A stretch of 36,524 bases of DNA from Aneurinibacillus sp. REN35 (lineage in GTDB: Bacteria > Bacillota > Bacilli > Aneurinibacillales > Aneurinibacillaceae): the NCBI RefSeq assembly GCF_041379945.2, contig NZ_JBFTXJ020000024.1, forward strand, positions 1-36,524, in the 5' to 3' direction. Of this stretch, positions 32,871 to 36,524 are shown piece by piece. Position numbers and translations under genes: made by a program. The notes under the pieces are model-generated. The model was given only the letters and a program-made list of their open reading frames with translations, had not been told where the DNA came from and ran no database searches. The number at the start of each line of letters is the position of its first letter. Position 1 is the first letter of the stretch.

Positions 32871-34310
32871 CTACATGGGCTGTGACTGTGCTTCCTGTTC
32901 TCTACGTTCTAACTGTTTGGCCTCAGTATCTGTAATTTTCTGAATCGTAAAGCCGGTTGCAGCCAAAATAATTGAGATGATCGGAACGACATAGTTTAAT
33001 ACGGCGTACGGTGCATAGGCAAACGGATGTACGCTCAGTGTAGATAGAATAAATACACCGCATGTATTCCAAGGGACAAATGGAGATGTCAGTGTTCCTC
33101 CATCTTCTAATGCTCGTGATAGATTCTTTGGATGCAGTCGTTTCTCACGATAGACTTTGGCATACATTCGACCCGGAACGACAATCGAGATATATTGCTC
33201 CGCTGCTACTACATTGGTAAAGAATGAAGAGGCGACGGTCGTAATAACAAGCTGTTTTCCTGTTCTGGCGATGAGAAGGATTTTATCTACAATCGCTCTG
33301 AGCATGCCCGTCTTCTCCAACACACCCCCGAATGTCATGGCAACAATCGTCAGTGACACGGTGTACATCATCGCTTCAATCCCGCCACGGTTAAATAATT
33401 CACCAATCAGCTTATTATTCGATTCGATCTTAAATCCACCATACAGCGTATTTACCGCCTCATGCACACTCCCTCCCTGAACAAAAATGTGGGCCAAAAA
33501 GCCAAGAACAACACCTGCGGTTAAAGCCGGAAGAGCCGGGATTTTACGCGCAACAAGCAAAATGACGACAGCAGGTACGAGTAAAAGCCAAGGGCTAATG
33601 ACAAATTGCTTCTGCAACTCCGCCATAACGAAAGTGATATCCTGACTATTCATAGAGGTAGAAGCAAATTGCCGTCCGAGATACCAGTATGCGGCAAGGG
33701 CAATCAATAAGCCGGGAATGGTTGAATAAAACATATGTCTGATATGCTCAAACAGGTTGGAGCCTGATACACCGGCAGCAAGGTTTGTCGTATCCGATAA
33801 CGGCGACATCTTATCACCGAAATAAGAACCGGAAATAATCGCGCCGGCCACCATTGGAGCCGGGATTCCCATACTTATTCCAATCCCCATGCCCGCGACA
33901 CCGATCGTACCCATAGTAGACCAGGAGCTTCCGATTGCAAGCGAGACAATGCCCGTAATTAATGTAATGGAAACAAGAAAAAATGACGGAGTAATTAGTT
34001 TTAATCCGTAATATACCATAGTGGCGACCACGCCTCCGCCAATCCAGGCTCCGATAATAATACCTACCATAATAATGATAACGATTGCAGGAAGGGCTAA
34101 TCGAATCCCATGATAGATACCGTTTTCAATCTCATCCCATTTGTGTCCGAGACGCCAAGCGATGAAAGCGGATACAATGGTGCCGAGAATGAGCGGAATA
34201 TGCGGGCTTCCTTCAAATTGAATGATCGTTATTGCCATCGCACCGATCATTGTCAGTAAAGGAATGATAGCAAGGATAAATGGTACCGGGCGTGCCTCAT
34301 TGTTGCTCAA
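32871..34310 (-). CDS. NhaC family sodium/proton (or carboxylate) antiporter
   Basis: This 479-residue protein has about 11-12 membrane helices. Family motifs include VGIIIGAWIGGGVVATMVYYG, SSWSTMGTIGVAGMGIG and SGSYFGDKMSPLSDTTNLAAGV. The NhaC family includes Na+/H+ antiporters and MleN, which exchanges malate plus protons for lactate plus Na+, so a carboxylate or amino-acid substrate is possible. The start is TTG at 34310, with GGGGG nine bases upstream and no better in-frame ATG. The gene has a sigma-54 promoter 50 bases upstream and a large dyad beyond it. SigL control is unusual for a housekeeping antiporter and hints at a role in amino-acid or organic-acid catabolism. Confidence 0.85.
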   Translation of the reverse strand: MSNNEARPVPFILAIIPLLTMIGAMAITIIQFEGSPHIPLILGTIVSAFIAWRLGHKWDEIENGIYHGIRLALPAIVIIIMVGIIIGAWIGGGVVATMVYYGLKLITPSFFLVSITLITGIVSLAIGSSWSTMGTIGVAGMGIGISMGIPAPMVAGAIISGSYFGDKMSPLSDTTNLAAGVSGSNLFEHIRHMFYSTIPGLLIALAAYWYLGRQFASTSMNSQDITFVMAELQKQFVISPWLLLVPAVVILLVARKIPALPALTAGVVLGFLAHIFVQGGSVHEAVNTLYGGFKIESNNKLIGELFNRGGIEAMMYTVSLTIVAMTFGGVLEKTGMLRAIVDKILLIARTGKQLVITTVASSFFTNVVAAEQYISIVVPGRMYAKVYREKRLHPKNLSRALEDGGTLTSPFVPWNTCGVFILSTLSVHPFAYAPYAVLNYVVPIISIILAATGFTIQKITDTEAKQLERREQEAQSQPM

Positions 34311-34361
34311 ATTGATATTCCCCCTTGGTGTATAGATGTATTATTTTTAGCATTAAATCTT

Positions 34362-34378
34362 TGCAATTATAGTGCCAA
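34362..34378 (-). promoter_or_regulatory. Sigma-54 (SigL) -24/-12 promoter of the NhaC-type gene
   Basis: Read on the minus strand, TTGGCACTATAATTGCA matches the -24/-12 consensus (TTGGCACNNNNNTTGCA) at every conserved base, with the required ten bases between GG and GC. Transcription would start near 34351, about 40 bases before the TTG codon. Confidence 0.85.
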
Positions 34379-34476
34379 AAAGCATTTCATTAAAATATTC
34401 CGCCTAATGTTTCGCTAAATAGACAGACTTTTTTATTTTATCAAAAAACTTTTTCGTATAAAGTGCAAACAAATTA

Positions 34477-34527
34477 TGCAAAGCGCAAAATAAATGAGCG
34501 ATTTGCTTATTTATTTTGCGCTTTGCA
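34477..34527. promoter_or_regulatory. Large dyad, probable upstream activating sequence
   Basis: A perfect 19-bp inverted repeat (34477-34495 and 34509-34527; left arm TGCAAAGCGCAAAATAAAT) with a 13-base centre lies about 125-175 bases upstream of the sigma-54 start site. That is the normal distance for an enhancer-binding activator. It is not followed by a proper T tract, so it is unlikely to be a terminator. The rest of the 34311-34621 gap holds no ORF. Confidence 0.65.
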
Positions 34528-34621
34528 ATATGCTGCCGTTTTTATCTCTATGGATAATCAGCAGGGATGCTGGAACATACTACACATAGTAATACACACT
34601 ATACGGATGGAGTGAGAAACA

Positions 34622-34969
34622 ATGAACCAATACACACAAGCGATTCATGATTACAAAGAAAGTGTCGGCACATTCGAGCACATGAGTCCGAATTTTACCC
34701 GCGCATACAATGAGTTTACCGGTGTATCTTTTGCAGCAGGCGCTCTATCGCAAAAAGATAAGCAATTGATTGCTTTTGGTGTGAGTCTCGCCTCTCAGGA
34801 CGAATACTGCATTCTCTACCATGCAATGGAGGCGCTCCATAAAGGCGCGAGTGAGCAGGAAATTTATGAGGCGCTTCAAGTAACGGCTGCTCTGCGGGGA
34901 GGCTCTGCCTTCTCCCAATTGCCGCTTGTACAGCATGCGCTAAGTGAATTCAAAACCCAAGTGCAGTAA
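34622..34969 (+). CDS. Carboxymuconolactone decarboxylase / AhpD-like protein with one cysteine
   Basis: This 115-residue alpha-helical protein belongs to the CMD family (AhpD fold). The core is LSQKDKQLIAFGVSLASQDEYCILYHAMEALHKGASEQEI. AhpD-type enzymes carry CxxCxxxH. Here C63 and H67 are present, but the first cysteine position is D60. The disulfide-forming pair is therefore lost and classic alkylhydroperoxidase activity is unlikely. GGAGTGAG precedes the ATG. It stands alone, divergent from the NhaC-type gene, and its function is unknown. Confidence 0.75.
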   Translation: MNQYTQAIHDYKESVGTFEHMSPNFTRAYNEFTGVSFAAGALSQKDKQLIAFGVSLASQDEYCILYHAMEALHKGASEQEIYEALQVTAALRGGSAFSQLPLVQHALSEFKTQVQ

Positions 34970-35050
34970 TCCCCATCGATTCGCTTTTGTTTTGTGCATC
35001 TCAACTAGGTGGTAAGGATATACAAGAGAACAAAAAAGGAGGCACGACTC

Positions 35051-35377
35051 ATGGCGGACGAAAAGCATAAAAAAGATGTGGAAAAGGGTAAATTGGCGGA
35101 AGTAAAGGAGTGGGACCCGCTAGATACCCCGCAGATTAGTGAATCCCGTGAAGCACAGCGCCGTCTCGGACGTGGTGCTGAGATGCCAGGCTTATATGAA
35201 GGCGATAGGGCCAAGACAGAGGACGGTGAGGAAGAGCGCACGAAGGATGAACGTCTTGCTTCCATTCAGAAGAATCTCGATTTAATGAAGCGAGGCATTA
35301 CGGAAGAGACGGCGAAAGCCAAAGAGGTAGCCGAAAACTTCAAAAGTCTCGGCCGTAAAAAAGAAGAAGGCAGATAA
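35051..35377 (+). CDS. Highly charged 108-residue protein, unknown function
   Basis: This is a hydrophilic protein starting MADEKHKKDVEKGKLAEVKEW. It is dominated by Lys, Glu, Asp and Arg, with no cysteine and no membrane segment. It is probably largely helical or disordered, with a possible helix at about residues 75-103. The ATG at 35051 has GGAGG eight bases upstream. The open frame continues to 35009, but that start lacks a site. It is monocistronic with its own terminator. I recognise no family. Confidence 0.65.
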   Translation: MADEKHKKDVEKGKLAEVKEWDPLDTPQISESREAQRRLGRGAEMPGLYEGDRAKTEDGEEERTKDERLASIQKNLDLMKRGITEETAKAKEVAENFKSLGRKKEEGR

Positions 35378-35380
35378 ATG

Positions 35381-35416
35381 AACAGCCATCCGGAACATGT
35401 CCGGACGGCTGTTTTT
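35381..35416. terminator. Bidirectional terminator
   Basis: AACAGCCATCCGGA (35381-35394) pairs with TCCGGACGGCTGTT with one mismatch, then Ts. It lies between the charged protein gene and the convergent fRMsr gene. Confidence 0.85.
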
Positions 35417-35417
35417 A

Positions 35418-35903
35418 TTATAAATATTCGGTAAGAATAGCAACGAATGCTTCAAGTCCTTTTTCATCGATTTCATCGAAGCGATCTTTTTCGGGACTAT
35501 CAATATCAAGAACGCCAAGTAACGCTCCGTTCTTAACAATGGGTATGACAATCTCTGATTGAGAGGCGGCATCGCAGGCGATATGACCTGCAAATTGATG
35601 GACGTCTGCTATACGAAGTGTTTTGCGCTCATCTGCCGACGTGCCGCATACGCCTCTGCCAAGTGGAATCCGAACGCAGGCGGGTAGTCCTTGGAATGGG
35701 CCTAATACGAGCTGATTTTCGGTTTCATCATATAAATAGAATCCAACCCAGTTAATACGGTCAAGAAACTGGTTAAGCAATGCGGAAGCATTGGCCAAGT
35801 TAGCGACTCGATTGGGTTCGTCTTCGATTAATGCAGTAAGCTGTTTGCCGACGAGTTCATAATTCTTCTCGCGGGATGCTGCGTATTTCTTTACTTCAAA
35901 CAT
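35418..35903 (-). CDS. Free methionine-(R)-sulfoxide reductase, GAF domain (YtsP type)
   Basis: This is a single GAF-domain enzyme of about 161 residues that reduces free methionine-R-sulfoxide with thioredoxin. Counting from the upstream ATG at 35912, the three cysteines are at 79, 89 and 113 (LPACVRIPLGRGVCG and HIACDAASQSEIVIP). That is the same 10/24 spacing as the three catalytic cysteines of E. coli fRMsr. WVGFYLYD and GVLDIDSP are also typical. I prefer the ATG at 35903 because AAGGG lies nine bases before it. The upstream ATG at 35912 sits right against that site. Confidence 0.9.
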   Translation of the reverse strand: MFEVKKYAASREKNYELVGKQLTALIEDEPNRVANLANASALLNQFLDRINWVGFYLYDETENQLVLGPFQGLPACVRIPLGRGVCGTSADERKTLRIADVHQFAGHIACDAASQSEIVIPIVKNGALLGVLDIDSPEKDRFDEIDEKGLEAFVAILTEYL

Positions 35904-36004
35904 TCTCTTCATCCCTTCTTTGCAACAAAATGTACATATCTATCATACCATACCCATACATGATCGGGAGGAGAGAGATGCAAAGAGGGCGTAGTACTTA
36001 CACA

Positions 36005-36060
36005 GCAAAAATATATTGCACTCCTATACGCAATATATTTTTGCAGCAAATGATGATTGC
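36005..36060. promoter_or_regulatory. Three GCAA-N7-TTGC dyads upstream of rocA, probable RocR-type enhancer
   Basis: Three 15-base units with ends GCAA and TTGC lie at 36005-36019, 36030-36044 and 36046-36060. The first two are also perfect inverted copies of each other (GCAAAAATATATTGC). They sit about 80-135 bases upstream of the predicted sigma-54 start site, where the arginine-catabolism activator RocR binds in Bacillus. Confidence 0.6.
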
Positions 36061-36113
36061 GGCAATAGAGATAGGAAATGCAGAAAATCTCAGGGAATAA
36101 ATAATGAATAGGA

Positions 36114-36130
36114 TTGGCATGAAGATTGCA
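36114..36130 (+). promoter_or_regulatory. Sigma-54 (SigL) -24/-12 promoter of rocA
   Basis: TTGGCATGAAGATTGCA keeps both the GG and GC dinucleotides with ten bases between and differs from the optimal element at one position. The rocA ATG lies 48 bases downstream, and rocA genes of Bacillus are known to depend on SigL. Confidence 0.85.
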
Positions 36131-36178
36131 AAGTTAAAAAGCAAACAATAAAGAGTGATACAGGAGGAAGTTACAACT

Positions 36179-36524
36179 ATGATCCCATATCGTCCCGAAC
36201 CATTTACCAACTTTGCGGAAGAGAACAACATGAAAGCGATTAATGACGCACTAGAGAAGGTGTCTGCTGAACTGGGCCGTGACTACCCGCTCGTCATTCA
36301 AGGCGAAGAAATCATGACCGATGAACGTCTCGTCTCCGTGAATCCGTCAGCCAAAAAAGAAGTCATCGGCACGCTCTCAAGCGCGGATCAAGCCTTGGCC
36401 GATCAAGCGATGCAGTCCGCTGCTGCGACCTTTACAACCTGGTCGCGCGTTCCGGCAGAACAGCGGGCGGGTTATCTGTTCAAAGCCGCCGCGATGATGC
36501 GCCGCCGCAAGCATGAATTCTCTG
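36179..36524 (+). CDS. rocA: L-glutamate-gamma-semialdehyde (1-pyrroline-5-carboxylate) dehydrogenase, 5' part
   Basis: The window ends inside this gene after 115 codons. The visible part starts MIPYRPEPFTNFAEENN and continues with LGRDYPLVIQGEEIMTDERLVSVNPSAKKEVIG. This is the N-terminus of RocA/PutC-type dehydrogenases, which oxidise glutamate semialdehyde to glutamate in proline and arginine breakdown. GGAGGAAG lies about ten bases before the ATG. The catalytic Cys and Glu are beyond the window. The SigL promoter and enhancer-like repeats upstream agree with the assignment. Confidence 0.9.
   Translation, partial: MIPYRPEPFTNFAEENNMKAINDALEKVSAELGRDYPLVIQGEEIMTDERLVSVNPSAKKEVIGTLSSADQALADQAMQSAAATFTTWSRVPAEQRAGYLFKAAAMMRRRKHEFS

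Noticed and set aside
34477-34527. Reading the 19-bp dyad as a transcription terminator
   Set aside because: The arms are AT-rich at the loop side, no T tract follows on either strand, and no gene ends next to it because the flanking genes diverge. An enhancer role fits better.

Overview
The window looks like a chromosomal segment from a spore-forming member of the Bacilli. A Brevibacillus/Aneurinibacillus/Paenibacillus-type relative is my guess from overall protein character, and no marker fixes the genus. The evidence is strong GGAGG ribosome binding sites, GTG/TTG starts, a near-consensus CodY box, sigma-54 (SigL) promoters, and Bacillus-type proteins such as CcdC, LutABC, YtvI-like, ChaB-like and a YtsP-type fRMsr. 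I see no prophage, insertion sequence, CRISPR array, tRNA or rRNA.

Layout. 1-2.8 kb: the end of a TRAP permease, small membrane proteins, a DUF502 protein and an HD-GYP cyclic-di-GMP phosphodiesterase. 2.8-9.9 kb: an ABC ATPase and a GlcD-type FAD oxidase behind a CodY-box promoter, an orphan TrpX-type lipoprotein, an AI-2E/YtvI and cation-efflux pair, a ChaB-like protein and a DHH phosphoesterase. 9.9-18.1 kb: the centrepiece, a Gram-positive Pel exopolysaccharide operon (pelD-pelE-pelA(deacetylase)-pelF-pelG, minus strand), with a divergently transcribed secreted GH114 polygalactosaminidase controlled by a cyclic-di-GMP-I (GEMM) riboswitch. 18.1-27.1 kb: a LysR/MFS pair, a 3D-domain protein, an amidase with an SLH domain, mnmA, aconitase, a 56-residue acidic protein and CcdC. 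27.2-32.8 kb: a complete lactate-use locus (FadR-type GntR regulator, lactate permease, lutABC) with three copies of one operator. 32.9-36.5 kb: an NhaC-family antiporter and the start of rocA, each behind a canonical -24/-12 promoter with upstream dyads, plus small genes and a free-methionine-sulfoxide reductase.

How it works together. The most interesting system is a two-armed cyclic-di-GMP switch. PelD keeps the RxxD inhibitory-site motif but has lost GGDEF catalysis, so it should be a c-di-GMP receptor that activates Pel synthesis. The divergent hydrolase mRNA carries a c-di-GMP aptamer whose expression platform is a hairpin burying the Shine-Dalgarno sequence and ending in a U tract directly before a GTG start. 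Possible alternative pairings suggest that c-di-GMP turns the hydrolase off. High c-di-GMP would then build matrix and low c-di-GMP would release the degrading enzyme. An HD-GYP phosphodiesterase and a DHH nuclease of a type that could clear pGpG lie within 16 kb. The direction of the switch is inference from reading the RNA by eye; no folding was computed.
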